Source of the DNA: Pseudomonadota bacterium
GTDB lineage: Bacteria > Pseudomonadota > Alphaproteobacteria > SHVZ01
DNA length: 49,455 nucleotides
Direction of reading: 5' to 3'
Assembly (NCBI GenBank): GCA_016195085.1
Contig: JACQAG010000046.1
Location: 1-49,455, forward strand
Part shown: positions 32,065 through 42,684 of the stretch, in pieces
Position numbering within the stretch: the stretch's first letter is position 1
How the letters are laid out: each line of letters begins with the position of its first letter
The notes under the pieces: model-generated
Seen by the model: the letters and a program-made list of their open reading frames with translations, nothing else
Database searches by the model: none
Told to the model about the DNA's origin: nothing
Translations under genes and position numbers: made by a program

Positions 32065-33756
32065 ATGTCCGTCGATGCTGCAGCCCGCTTGGCGCCGAGC
32101 GCCCAAGGTGCCCAACCGGAGGCGGCATCCGCACCAGAAGCGGCCGTCCGCAAGCTGCCGGCGCGCCGCCGCCGCCGCCGCTTCTCGCCGATTCTGCTGC
32201 GGGTGCTCGTCGTCAATCTGCTGCCGGTGCTGCTGCTGGCCGGCGGCGTGCTCTATCTCGACCGCTATCAGCAGAGCCTGATCGAGAGCGAGCTCGACTC
32301 GCTGGCGGTGCAGGCCGACCTCATCGCCTCCGCCATCGGCGAGAGCGCGGTTACGACCGAGCCGGAGGAGGTGCAGCACCTGGCGACCGACACCGCGCGC
32401 CAGCTGGTCCGCCGGCTGGTGGCGAACTCGCCCAGCCGGGCCAGGCTCTATGGACCGACGGGCGAGCTCGTCGCCGACAGCCGCCTGCTGGTGACCCAAG
32501 GCGGACTGGTGCAGATCGAAGTGCTGGCGCCCCTGACGCCGAGCGACCCGGTCCGCGTCTTCCTCGACCGCACCTACAATTGGATGTTCGACTGGCTGCC
32601 TCGGCGCGGCGAGCTCACGCTCTACACCGAGGCGCCGCTGCAGCGGGCCGAGCACTACGAGGAGGCGCGCTCGGCCTTGCGCGGCCAGCCCAGGCAGATG
32701 GTGCGGCTCTCCGCCTCGGGCGAGCTGGTGCTGAGCGCGGCGGTGCCGGTGCAGCGCTACCGCGAGATCCTGGGCGTGCTCATGCTCTCGATCGAGACCG
32801 GCTGGATCGACGATGCCGTCCGCTCGGTCCGCTTCGACATCCTCCGGGTATTCGGCGTGGCGCTCGCGGTCACCATCCTCCTGTCGTTCTACATGGCGGG
32901 CACCATCGCCCGGCCGATCCGCCTCCTGGCGCTGGCGGCCGAGCGGGTCAGAACCGGCCACAGCCGGCAGAACGCCATTCCCGATTTCAGCCACCGCGGC
33001 GACGAGATCGGCGATCTCTCCGCCTCGCTGAAGGCGATGACCGAAGCCTTGTGGGCGCGGCTCGATGCGATCGAGCGGTTCGCTGCCGACGTGGCGCATG
33101 AGCTGAAGAACCCGCTGACCTCGGTTAGGAGCGCCATCGAGACCGCCGTCCGGCTCAAGGATCCCGAGCAGCAACGTAAATTAATGGCGCTGGTGCTCGA
33201 GGACGTGCAGCGCCTCGATCGGCTCATCAGCGACATCAGCCAGGCCTCGCGGCTCGACAGCGAGCTGTTGCGCGCCGAGTTCGAGGAGGTCGAAATCGGG
33301 CGGATCCTGGCAGCACTGGTCGACGTGCATGGCGCGACCAGGGCGCCCGACGCCCCACGTCTGGTCCTCGAAGAAGGAGCCGGCGCGGATCTTGCCGTGC
33401 GTGGCATCGAACGGCGCCTGGTGCAGGTCTTCCGCAACCTCATCGTCAACGCCCTCTCCTTCAGCCCGCCGGAAAGAACGGTCACGCTCGCCGCGTCTGG
33501 CAATGCGGAGGAGGTGATGGTGACGGTTGAGGACGCTGGGCCCGGCATTCCCGAGGGCAAGCTCGACAGCATCTTCGAGCGCTTCTACAGCGAGCGGCCG
33601 AAGGGCGAGAAATTCGGTATCCATTCCGGGCTCGGGCTCAGCATCTCCAAGCAGATCGTCGAGGCCCATGGCGGCGGCATCCAGGCCCAGAACCGGCGTG
33701 ACGCCGAGGGCCGCATCAGCGGAGCCAGGTTCGTGGTCCGCCTGCCCCGGCGCTGA
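32065..33756 (+). CDS. chvG: Sensor histidine kinase ChvG
   Basis: This 563-residue kinase has a basic N-terminal tail, a first membrane helix (LVVNLLPVLLLAGGVLYL), a periplasmic sensor of about 200 residues, a second membrane helix before AGTIARPIRLLALAAERV, and a HAMP linker. The phospho-accepting His345 lies in ADVAHELKNPLTSVRSA, followed by N-box VFRNLIVNALSF and G-boxes VEDAGPGIPEG and HSGLGLSISKQIVEAHGG. It senses envelope or acid stress by family knowledge and phosphorylates ChvI. Its stop overlaps the start of hprK. Confidence 0.94.
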   Translation: MSVDAAARLAPSAQGAQPEAASAPEAAVRKLPARRRRRRFSPILLRVLVVNLLPVLLLAGGVLYLDRYQQSLIESELDSLAVQADLIASAIGESAVTTEPEEVQHLATDTARQLVRRLVANSPSRARLYGPTGELVADSRLLVTQGGLVQIEVLAPLTPSDPVRVFLDRTYNWMFDWLPRRGELTLYTEAPLQRAEHYEEARSALRGQPRQMVRLSASGELVLSAAVPVQRYREILGVLMLSIETGWIDDAVRSVRFDILRVFGVALAVTILLSFYMAGTIARPIRLLALAAERVRTGHSRQNAIPDFSHRGDEIGDLSASLKAMTEALWARLDAIERFAADVAHELKNPLTSVRSAIETAVRLKDPEQQRKLMALVLEDVQRLDRLISDISQASRLDSELLRAEFEEVEIGRILAALVDVHGATRAPDAPRLVLEEGAGADLAVRGIERRLVQVFRNLIVNALSFSPPERTVTLAASGNAEEVMVTVEDAGPGIPEGKLDSIFERFYSERPKGEKFGIHSGLGLSISKQIVEAHGGGIQAQNRRDAEGRISGARFVVRLPRR

Positions 33757-34181
33757 TGGCCGATCTCTTCGTGCATGCGACATCGGTGGCGATCGGCGGC
33801 CGGGCCGTGCTGCTGACCGGGGCTCCCGGCGCCGGCAAGTCCGATCTGGCCCTCCGGCTGATCGACCGGGGGGCAAGCCTGATCGCCGACGATCAAACCC
33901 GATTGGTTAACGTGAACGGCCGGCTCATCGCCCGGGCGCCGCCCGAGATAAGGGGCCTGATCGAGGTCAGGGGCCTAGGGATTGTGGCGGTTCGCACCAC
34001 GGACGAGGCGCCGGTGGCGCTTGCCGTCGATCTCGTCCGCCCGGAGCTCTTGGAGCGGCTGCCGGAGCCGGAATGGGTGGATTTCCTGGGGGTTCGGGTG
34101 CGGCGCATCAAGCTCGCGGCCTTCGAGGCTTCGGCAGTGGCGAAGCTCCATCTTGCGGTGCACACAGAGTCGGACAGATAA
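33756..34181 (+). CDS. hprK: HPr kinase/phosphorylase, short alphaproteobacterial form
   Basis: This 141-residue protein consists only of the C-terminal catalytic domain. The P-loop is TGAPGAGKSDLAL, LIADDQTRL holds the acidic pair, and RGLIEVRGLGIVAV is the HprK signature. The lack of the N-terminal domain is normal in alphaproteobacteria. It should phosphorylate the regulatory Ser of HPr, encoded three genes downstream. Start overlaps the chvG stop by one base. Confidence 0.93.
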   Translation: MADLFVHATSVAIGGRAVLLTGAPGAGKSDLALRLIDRGASLIADDQTRLVNVNGRLIARAPPEIRGLIEVRGLGIVAVRTTDEAPVALAVDLVRPELLERLPEPEWVDFLGVRVRRIKLAAFEASAVAKLHLAVHTESDR

Positions 34182-34191
34182 TGCGCCCCCC

Positions 34192-35133
34192 ATGCCACAA
34201 CCCGTCGCGACCGTTGCCATCGGCCCCCAATCGGCCGAGCCTGCACCTGCACACCAGACCCCCAATCGGCGGGTGGTGCTGGTCACCGGGCTGTCCGGGG
34301 CGGGCCGCAGCTCCTGCCTGAAGGCGCTCGAGGACATCGGCTACGAGGCGGTCGACAACCTGCCGCTGGCCCTCCTGCCGACCTTGCTCGCCGGCGCCGG
34401 CGATCCCGACCAGGCGCGACGGCCGATCGCGATCGGCGTCGACATCCGCACCCGCGACTTTGCCGTCGAGCCCTTCATCGCCGAGCTCGGTCGGCTGAAG
34501 CAGCTCCCCGACTGCGAGGTGCAGCTGTTGTTCCTTGATTGCGATGCCGACGTGCTGGCGCGGCGCTTCACCGAGACCAGGCGCCGCCATCCCTTCGCCC
34601 TCGACCGGCCGCTCGCCGACGGCATCCAGCTGGAGCGCCAGCTGGTCTCGCCCTTGCGCCTGCAGGCCGATCTGGTGCTCGATACCACCCAGCTCGGCCC
34701 CGCCGATCTCAGGCGCATCCTGTGGAGCGCCTTCGTCCTCGACCAGAAGAGCGGCGTGGCGGTCGCGGTCACCTCCTTCTCCTACCGGCTGGGCCTGCCC
34801 CGGGAGGCCGACCTCGTCTTCGATGTGCGCTTTCTCGACAACCCGCACTACGAGCCCAATCTCAGGCCGCTCGACGGCCGCGATCAGCTTGTGGCCGCCC
34901 ATGTCGCGGCCGATCCCGACTACAAGCCGTTCTTCGCCTCCCTCACGCGGATGCTGGAGCCCCTGCTGCCGCGCTTCTATGCCGAGGGCAAGAGCTACCT
35001 CACCATCGCCGTCGGCTGCACCGGCGGACGGCACCGCTCCGTGTTCGTAGCCGAAGAGCTCGCTGCCTGGCTCAAGGACAAGGGCCAGCTGGTGAGCCTC
35101 TTTCACCGCGACGTGGATCGCGGCTCGGCTTAA
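34192..35133 (+). CDS. rapZ: RNase adapter protein RapZ
   Basis: This 313-residue protein has the RapZ/YvcJ layout: P-loop VTGLSGAGRSSCLKALEDIG, EAVDNLPLALLP, IGVDIRTRDF, and the C-terminal domain with FSYRLGLPREADLVFDVRF and CTGGRHRSVFVAEELA. The Walker A motif has Arg39 where Lys is usual. In enterobacteria it controls glucosamine-6-phosphate synthase sRNA turnover; in alphaproteobacteria its role is less clear. It lies 10 bp downstream of hprK. Confidence 0.93.
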   Translation: MPQPVATVAIGPQSAEPAPAHQTPNRRVVLVTGLSGAGRSSCLKALEDIGYEAVDNLPLALLPTLLAGAGDPDQARRPIAIGVDIRTRDFAVEPFIAELGRLKQLPDCEVQLLFLDCDADVLARRFTETRRRHPFALDRPLADGIQLERQLVSPLRLQADLVLDTTQLGPADLRRILWSAFVLDQKSGVAVAVTSFSYRLGLPREADLVFDVRFLDNPHYEPNLRPLDGRDQLVAAHVAADPDYKPFFASLTRMLEPLLPRFYAEGKSYLTIAVGCTGGRHRSVFVAEELAAWLKDKGQLVSLFHRDVDRGSA

Positions 35134-35186
35134 CGCCACCCATATCATCAATAGGCTTTGAGGACTTCGATGAGGAAATTCGTCCG

Positions 35187-35597
35187 ATGATCGGCTTGGT
35201 CTTGGTCACCCACGGCCGTCTGGCTGCGGAGCTGATCGCGACCTTGGAGCACATTGTCGGTCCGCAGACCTGCGTGACCGCCGTGTGCATCGGTCCCGAA
35301 GACGACATGGAAGAGCGACGGCGGGAGATCCTGGACCGGGTCGCCGAAGTCGATTCCGGCGAGGGCGTGGTGCTGCTGACCGACATGTTCGGCGGCACGC
35401 CCTCCAATCTGGCGATCTCGATCATGGACAAGGCCAAGGTCGAGGTGATCGCCGGCGTCAATCTGCCGATGCTGATCAAGCTCGCCAAGGTGCGTGCCAA
35501 TGAATCGCTGGAGCAAGCCGTCGCCAGCGCCCAGGAGGCGGGACGCAAATACATCAACGTCGCCTCGCGGCTGCTCAACGGAGAGAAGAAGGCGTGA
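35187..35597 (+). CDS. PTS EIIA component, mannose/fructose (EIIA-Man) type
   Basis: This 136-residue protein has the EIIA-Man fold: MIGLVLVTHGRLAAELI with the phospho-accepting His9, then VLLTDMFGGTPSNLAI and VIAGVNLPMLIKLA. There is no IIB, IIC or IID partner in the window, so it is a regulatory element of the PTS, as in many alphaproteobacteria. GAGGAAA precedes the ATG. The stop overlaps the GTG start of the HPr gene by 4 bp. Confidence 0.94.
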   Translation: MIGLVLVTHGRLAAELIATLEHIVGPQTCVTAVCIGPEDDMEERRREILDRVAEVDSGEGVVLLTDMFGGTPSNLAISIMDKAKVEVIAGVNLPMLIKLAKVRANESLEQAVASAQEAGRKYINVASRLLNGEKKA

Positions 35598-35896
35598 CCG
35601 AGAGGTCGTTGCCGGAGGCCTTCGTTCAGCGTTTCGAGCGCAGCGTCACCATCGTCAACCAGCGCGGCCTCCATGCGCGCGCGGCCGCGCGCTTCGTCAA
35701 GCTCGCCGAGGGCTTCGTGGCCGAGATCACCGTGTCCAAGAACGGCAGCACCGTTTCCGGCCGCTCGATCATGGGCCTCATGATGCTGGCGGCCGGGCCC
35801 GGCTGCTGCATCGATATCCGGGCCGAGGGTGCGGATGCGGAAGTAGCGGTCGCGGCGCTGGCCCGTCTCGTCGAGAGCAAGTTCGATGAAAGCTGA
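35594..35896 (+). CDS. ptsH: HPr-family phosphocarrier protein
   Basis: This 100-residue protein has His27 in NQRGLHARAAARFVKLA and Ser58 in GSTVSGRSIMGLMMLAAG; the spacing of 31 residues equals that of His15 and Ser46 in classic HPr. Both the enzyme I and HprK sites are thus present. An extra N-terminal tail of about 12 residues precedes the usual start. It overlaps EIIA by 4 bp and enzyme I by 11 bp. Confidence 0.95.
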   Translation: MTERSLPEAFVQRFERSVTIVNQRGLHARAAARFVKLAEGFVAEITVSKNGSTVSGRSIMGLMMLAAGPGCCIDIRAEGADAEVAVAALARLVESKFDES

Positions 35897-37655
35897 GGGG
35901 CGCTCCGGCGAGCGGCAGTTCGAGGGCGTCGGCGTCGCGCCGGGCATCGCCATCGGGCTGGCGCACCGCATCGAGTCGGGCGAGCTGCCGGTTCCGGAAT
36001 ACACCATCGAGCCCGATCAGGTCGGCGCCGAGAAGGAGCGCTTCGCCGACGCGGTCGCCCGCGCGCAAAAGCAGCTGCGCAAGCTCAAGACCAAATGCGC
36101 CGGCATCCCGGGTGCCGCCGGAGAGGAGCTGGGCTACCTCTTGGATGCGCATCTGCAGATGCTGACCGGATCGCGCCTGGTGCGCGGCGTGGTCGAGCGC
36201 ATCGAAGGCGATCGGCAGAATGCCGAGGCGGCGGTGCGCGCGGTGATCGCCGACATCGCCAAGGGCTTCGCGCGCATGAGCGATGCGTATCTGACCGCCC
36301 GCATCGAGGACATCCGCGAGGCCGGCAACCGTCTCATCCGGCAGCTGACGAAGACCCCCTACAAAGCCTTGCACGGCCTGCCTCCCGGCGCGGTGATCCT
36401 GGCCGAGGAGCTGACGCCCGCCGATACGGCCCTCCTGGACCCGAGCAGCGTCGCCGGCTTCGCCACCGTGCTGGGCGGTGCCGAAAGCCACACCGCCATC
36501 ATGGCGCGCTCCTTGGGGCTGCCGGCCGTTCTGGGTTCCGCCGATCTCTTGACCAGCGTGCGCGGCGGCGAGACCGTGGTGGTCGACGGCAATGCCGGCC
36601 GCGTCGTCGTCGATCCCGCACCGAAAACGCTGGCCCAATACCGACGGCTCCGGGCGGCCTGGCTGCGCGAGCAGGCAACGCTCGCCGGTTTCGCCGACCT
36701 GCCCGCCGTCACCCGCGACGGCCATGTGGTGGTGCTGCAGGCCAATCTCGAGCTGCCGCGGGAGGTGAAGGGGGTGATCGCGTCCGGCGCCGGCGGCATC
36801 GGCCTCCTGCGCACCGAGTTCCTGTACATGAACCGGGACGATCTCCCCGGCGAGGACGAGCAATACGCCATCCTCCGCGGCATCGTCGAGGCGATGGGCG
36901 AGCGCCCGGTGACGATCCGCACGCTTGATGTCGGCGGCGAGAAGCTCGCCTATTCCCTCGGGCCCCATATCGGGCAGAGCACCAATCCCGCGCTCGGCTT
37001 GCGCGCCATCCGCTTGAGCCTGATCGAGCCCAAGCTCCTGGAGGCGCAGCTGGGGGCGATCCTCCGCGCCGGCGCCCACGGCAAAGTCAGGGTGCTGCTG
37101 CCGATGATCTCGACCGTCTCCGAAGTGAGGCGCGTGCGCGAGATCATGGAGCAGGTGATCCGGCGGCTGAAGCGGCGAGCCGTCAGGATCGCCGATCCGC
37201 TGCCGCCGCTCGGCGTCATGATCGAGGTTCCAGGGGCCGCCTTGTCGGCCGATGCCTTGGCGCTGGCGGCGGACTTCTTCGCCATCGGCACCAACGACTT
37301 GACCATGTACACTCTGGCCATCGACCGCGCCGACGACCAGGTCGCCCATCTCTATAATCCGCTGCATCCAGCCGTGCTCCGCCTGGTGCAGTTCGCGGTC
37401 GAGGCCGCACTCCGCGCGCATATACCCGTCAGCGTCTGCGGCGAGGTGGCGGGCGATCCGCGCTACACCGCGCTGCTCTTGGGCTTGGGCGTGCGCGAGC
37501 TGTCGATGGCTCCCACCAGCCTGAGCCGGGTGAAGCGCCGGGTGCGCCACCTGGAGCTGGTGGCGGCCACGCAACGCGCGCGTGCCATCATGGAGCAATG
37601 GGACGAAGCGCGCATCTCCGAGCTCCTGGACGAATTCAACACCGGTGAACATTAG
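35886..37655 (+). CDS. ptsI: Phosphoenolpyruvate-protein phosphotransferase (enzyme I)
   Basis: This 589-residue enzyme I has the swivelling-domain His202 in GGAESHTAIMARSLGLPAV, the PEP-binding barrel with LLRTEFLYMNRDDLPGEDEQ, and the C-terminal GTNDLTMYTLAIDR and VSVCGEVAGDPRY. It lacks the N-terminal GAF domain of PtsP, so the PtsI label fits better. It should feed phosphate to HPr and on to EIIA. The next gene is separated by 170 bp of repeat DNA. Confidence 0.95.
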   Translation: MKAEGRSGERQFEGVGVAPGIAIGLAHRIESGELPVPEYTIEPDQVGAEKERFADAVARAQKQLRKLKTKCAGIPGAAGEELGYLLDAHLQMLTGSRLVRGVVERIEGDRQNAEAAVRAVIADIAKGFARMSDAYLTARIEDIREAGNRLIRQLTKTPYKALHGLPPGAVILAEELTPADTALLDPSSVAGFATVLGGAESHTAIMARSLGLPAVLGSADLLTSVRGGETVVVDGNAGRVVVDPAPKTLAQYRRLRAAWLREQATLAGFADLPAVTRDGHVVVLQANLELPREVKGVIASGAGGIGLLRTEFLYMNRDDLPGEDEQYAILRGIVEAMGERPVTIRTLDVGGEKLAYSLGPHIGQSTNPALGLRAIRLSLIEPKLLEAQLGAILRAGAHGKVRVLLPMISTVSEVRRVREIMEQVIRRLKRRAVRIADPLPPLGVMIEVPGAALSADALALAADFFAIGTNDLTMYTLAIDRADDQVAHLYNPLHPAVLRLVQFAVEAALRAHIPVSVCGEVAGDPRYTALLLGLGVRELSMAPTSLSRVKRRVRHLELVAATQRARAIMEQWDEARISELLDEFNTGEH

Positions 37656-37663
37656 AGGAGTGA

Positions 37664-39071
<1,408 letters not shown>

Positions 39072-39095
39072 CAAAGGCCGGACGCGGGCGCCCGG

Positions 39096-41447
39096 GTGCC
39101 GATCGACGGTTCCCTTGCGGTCTTGATCGCCGCTCTGCTCGCGGCCCTCTTCCTACTCTGTGTTTGGCTCGCGTGGCGGCTCGCCGCTCTTAAGCGCGAT
39201 GCGCGCCGGCGCGTGAACCAGGTGCGGCTCAGCCAGGATGTCATCGCCGCCGCCCCGGGCGGGGCCTGCCTCTGGCATGGCAGCGAGCGGCGCTTCGAGA
39301 TGACCGCCACACTCCGCGATCTCCTGGGCTTGGCCCCGGACGCGGGCTGGCCTCGGCTGCTGGCGTCCTTCGTCGAGGCCGACCGCGCCAGCCTCGAGCA
39401 ATCCGTCGGCGCGCTCGCGGCCGAGGGCGCCGGCTTTACTCTCATCCTTGCCTGCGAAGACGGCCGCGGCCTCGCCGTCACCGGCATCAGGCCTAGGGAT
39501 GCCGGCATGGGGGCGCCGGATATCCTCTGGTTCACCGATGCGAGCGCGTCCGTCGCGCTGGAGGCCGCGCGCACCCGGCTCGAGCGCGAGCGCGACGGCG
39601 CCCGGGCGCTCCTCGATCTCCTCCCCTGGCCGATCTGGCGTCGCGGCCGCGACGTGGTGCTCGCCTGGGTCAATCGCGCCTATGCCGACACCCTGGGCGT
39701 TTCGCGCGAGACCGTGCTGAGCCAGTCGAGCGCGCTGGTCAGCGCTGCAGCCGAGGCGCGGGCCCTGGCGGAGCGGGCGCAACGCACCGGCCGGGCGCAG
39801 AGCGAGAGCCATTCGGTCGTGGTCCGCGGGCAGCGGCGGCTCCTCGACGTGACCGAGCAGCCGATGGCGGGCGGCGAGCTCGCCGGCTACGCCGAGGACG
39901 TGACCGTGGTTGCCGAGACCCAGGACGAGCTGGCCCGCCATGTCGCCGCCCATGGCGAGGTGCTGCAGCGGCTGGCGACCGCGCTTGCGATCTACGGCAA
40001 GGACAAGCGGCTGAAATTCTACAACGCCGCCTATGTCAGGCTCTGGCGCCACGATCCGCGCTGGCTCAAGGGCGAGCCCAGCCTGGCCGAGGAGATCGAG
40101 GTGCTGCGCGAGCGCCGCCGGCTGCCGGAGTACTCCGACTTCGCCCAGCACAAGCAGCAGCGGCTCAACCTCTTTACCCAGCTGATCGAGCCGGTGGAAG
40201 AGCTGATGCACCTGCCGGACGGCACCACGCTGATGATGACGGTGGCGCCGCATCCCTTCGGCGGCCTCGTCTTCACCTATGAGGATGTGACCGACCGGCT
40301 GGCGTTGGAGAGCTCCTACAACACCCTCATCGCCGTCCAGCGCGAAACCCTCGACAACCTCAACGAGGCGATCGCCGTGTTCGGCAGCGATGGCCGGCTC
40401 AGATTGACCAATCCGGCCTTCGCCCAGCTCTGGAGCCTGCCGCCGCTGTTGGCGCCCGGGACCCATGTGAACGACCTCGCCAGGCGCATGGGCCTGGCGC
40501 TCGCGGGTGCCGATCCGGGTGACCTCGCCGCCGACCCCGAGGCCGCGCGCGAGCCCTCGGGTGCGCGCATCGAGCGCCAGGACGGCCGGGTCGTCGACTA
40601 TGGGCGCGTGCCGCTGCCCGACGGCGCCACGCTCATGATCTATCAGGACGTGACCGACACCACCCGCGTCGAACGCGCGCTGCGCGAGCGCAACGCCGCC
40701 CTGGAGACCGCCGATCGCCTGAAGAGCGAGTTCATGGCGAACGTGTCCTACGAGCTGCGCACGCCCTTGAACGCCATCATCGGCTTCTCCGAGCTGTTGA
40801 CCCATCAGCTTTTTGGGCCCCTGAACGAGCGCCAGCTCGAATACACCCAGGCGATCGTCTCCTCGTCCTCCGCCCTGGTGACACTCATCAACGACATCCT
40901 CGATCTGGCGTCGATCGAGGCCGGCTACATGACCCTCGAGCTGAATCCTGTCGAGATTCGTCCGCTGCTGGTGGGCCTGGCCAGCCTGGTGCAGGAGCGC
41001 GCCCGCAACCGCGAGCTGGTGGTCGCGGTCGAATGCGGCGACGACATCGGCAGCCTCAGAGCCGACGAGCGGCGCCTGAAGCAGGCCCTGTTCAATCTCT
41101 TGTCCAACGCCCTCAAATTCACTCCCTCCGGCGGCCGCGTCACCTTGGCCGCCAGGCGCCAGGGCGCCATGGTGGCGTTGTCGGTCTCCGACACCGGTGT
41201 CGGCATTGCGGAATCCGACCGCGAACGGGTATTCGACCGCTTCGAGCGCGGCCAGCAATCCGGCCGCGCCGCCGGCGCCGGACTCGGCCTCTCCCTCGTG
41301 CGCAGCCTGATCGAGCTGCATGGCGGCGAGGTGACGCTCGACTCGGCGTTGGGCCAAGGGACCACCATCACCTGCCTGGTGCCGGCCGATGGACCGGCCG
41401 ATGCCGACGCGGCGGCACCGGCGAGCTCCGGCGCCGCTGCCCCCTGA
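39096..41447 (+). CDS. divL: DivL-like PAS sensor pseudokinase (Tyr in place of phospho-His)
   Basis: This 783-residue protein begins with one membrane helix (LAVLIAALLAALFLLCVWLA), continues with several PAS-type domains (about residues 160-270, 290-400, 410-520) and ends with a histidine-kinase core. In the H-box FMANVSYELRTPLNAIIG, Tyr552 stands where kinases have His. The N-box LFNLLSNALKF and G-boxes DTGVGIAE and GAGLGLSLV remain. Caulobacter DivL has a Tyr at nearly the same position, a single N-terminal anchor and tandem PAS domains. It should act as a regulator of cell-cycle signalling (CckA) rather than as a kinase. The start is GTG, 24 bp past the ahcY stop. Confidence 0.9.
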   Translation: MPIDGSLAVLIAALLAALFLLCVWLAWRLAALKRDARRRVNQVRLSQDVIAAAPGGACLWHGSERRFEMTATLRDLLGLAPDAGWPRLLASFVEADRASLEQSVGALAAEGAGFTLILACEDGRGLAVTGIRPRDAGMGAPDILWFTDASASVALEAARTRLERERDGARALLDLLPWPIWRRGRDVVLAWVNRAYADTLGVSRETVLSQSSALVSAAAEARALAERAQRTGRAQSESHSVVVRGQRRLLDVTEQPMAGGELAGYAEDVTVVAETQDELARHVAAHGEVLQRLATALAIYGKDKRLKFYNAAYVRLWRHDPRWLKGEPSLAEEIEVLRERRRLPEYSDFAQHKQQRLNLFTQLIEPVEELMHLPDGTTLMMTVAPHPFGGLVFTYEDVTDRLALESSYNTLIAVQRETLDNLNEAIAVFGSDGRLRLTNPAFAQLWSLPPLLAPGTHVNDLARRMGLALAGADPGDLAADPEAAREPSGARIERQDGRVVDYGRVPLPDGATLMIYQDVTDTTRVERALRERNAALETADRLKSEFMANVSYELRTPLNAIIGFSELLTHQLFGPLNERQLEYTQAIVSSSSALVTLINDILDLASIEAGYMTLELNPVEIRPLLVGLASLVQERARNRELVVAVECGDDIGSLRADERRLKQALFNLLSNALKFTPSGGRVTLAARRQGAMVALSVSDTGVGIAESDRERVFDRFERGQQSGRAAGAGLGLSLVRSLIELHGGEVTLDSALGQGTTITCLVPADGPADADAAAPASSGAAAP

Positions 41448-41453
41448 GGAGCT

Positions 41454-42473
41454 TCAGGACGACGCCGGGATTCCCTGCGTGGTCGAGTACTCGAAGTGGA
41501 AGACCTCGCCCGGGAAGACCAGGGGCCGGATCGCATGGGCGGCGAGCGCTGCCTCGGCGAAGCCGGAGAGGATCAGCTTGAGCTTGCCCGGATATGTCGC
41601 AATGTCGCCGATGGCGAAGACGCCGGAAGCATTGGTGCGGCAGGTGGCCGGGTCGACGGTGATGTGGTTGCGCTCGAGGTTGAGGCCCCAGCTCGCGATC
41701 GGTCCCAGATTCATCGACAGCCCGAAGAACGGCAGCAGCACGTCGGCTTCCAGCCGCCGCCTTTCGCCGTCGAGGGTGGCCACCACCACGCCGGTCACCT
41801 GCCCGTTGGCGCCTTCGACGTCGGCGAGCTGGTACGGCACCACCAGATCGAGCTTGCCCGCATCGCTCAAGGCCTTGAGGCGGGACTCGCTCTCCGGTGC
41901 CGCGCGGAACTTCGGTCGCCGATGCACGACCATGACCCGTTCGGCGACCTCCGCCAGGGACAAGGCCCAATCGACCGCCGAATCGCCGCCGCCGGCAATC
42001 ACGATGCGTTTGCCGCGGAAATCCTCGCGCCGCTTCACCAGATAGAAGACGCTCTTGCCCTCGAACGCCTCGATGCCGGCGAGCGGCGGTCGATTGGGTC
42101 CGAAGGCGCCCACACCGGCGGCGATGACGAGTGCCCGCGCGCCGATGCGAAGGCCGGAGGCGGTCTCGAGCTGCCAGCCTTCCGCCATGGCCGTTGCCTT
42201 TTGCACCTGCTGGCCCAGGTGATAGGCGGGCTTGAACGGCTGGGCCTGCTCCACCAGGCGGTCGACGAGCTCTGCGGCGTCGATCCGGGGATAGCCCGGA
42301 ATGTCGAAGATCGGCTTCTCCGGGTACAAGGCTGCGCATTGCCCGCCCGGCACATCCAAGGCGTCGATGACATGCGCCTTCATCTTGAGCATGCCGCATT
42401 CGAACACGGCAAAGAGTCCGACGGGCCCGGCCCCGATAATGGCGACATCGGCTTTTTGATCGGTGCTGGGCAT
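41454..42473 (-). CDS. Ferredoxin-NADP reductase, thioredoxin-reductase-like type
   Basis: This 339-residue flavoprotein has FAD-binding VAIIGAGPVGLFAVFECGML near the N-terminus, NADP-binding GKRIVIAGGGDSAVDWAL, and the C-terminal FAIGDIATYPGKLKLILSGF. The CxxC redox motif of thioredoxin reductases is absent, which fits the FNR2 branch. It ends 7 bp from the divL stop, so the two are convergent. GGAG lies about 6 nt upstream of the ATG. Confidence 0.92.
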   Translation of the reverse strand: MPSTDQKADVAIIGAGPVGLFAVFECGMLKMKAHVIDALDVPGGQCAALYPEKPIFDIPGYPRIDAAELVDRLVEQAQPFKPAYHLGQQVQKATAMAEGWQLETASGLRIGARALVIAAGVGAFGPNRPPLAGIEAFEGKSVFYLVKRREDFRGKRIVIAGGGDSAVDWALSLAEVAERVMVVHRRPKFRAAPESESRLKALSDAGKLDLVVPYQLADVEGANGQVTGVVVATLDGERRRLEADVLLPFFGLSMNLGPIASWGLNLERNHITVDPATCRTNASGVFAIGDIATYPGKLKLILSGFAEAALAAHAIRPLVFPGEVFHFEYSTTQGIPASS

Positions 42474-42684
42474 CGGGGCTCCGCGAAATGAGGCGCGCTC
42501 GAGAATCGCCGCTAACATGACCATGCCGCAGGGAGCCCGCAACCCCGGGCGTGGCCGAGGGCGATTCTCACGCTTTTCCGCGGCGCCGGGGCGACGCCCA
42601 GCGTCGATTCCGCCGGTGCGGCGTCCCGGTTGCGGCGGGATGGGGGCGAAGGCTACAAAGCCGCACGCGATCCATGATCCCTCG

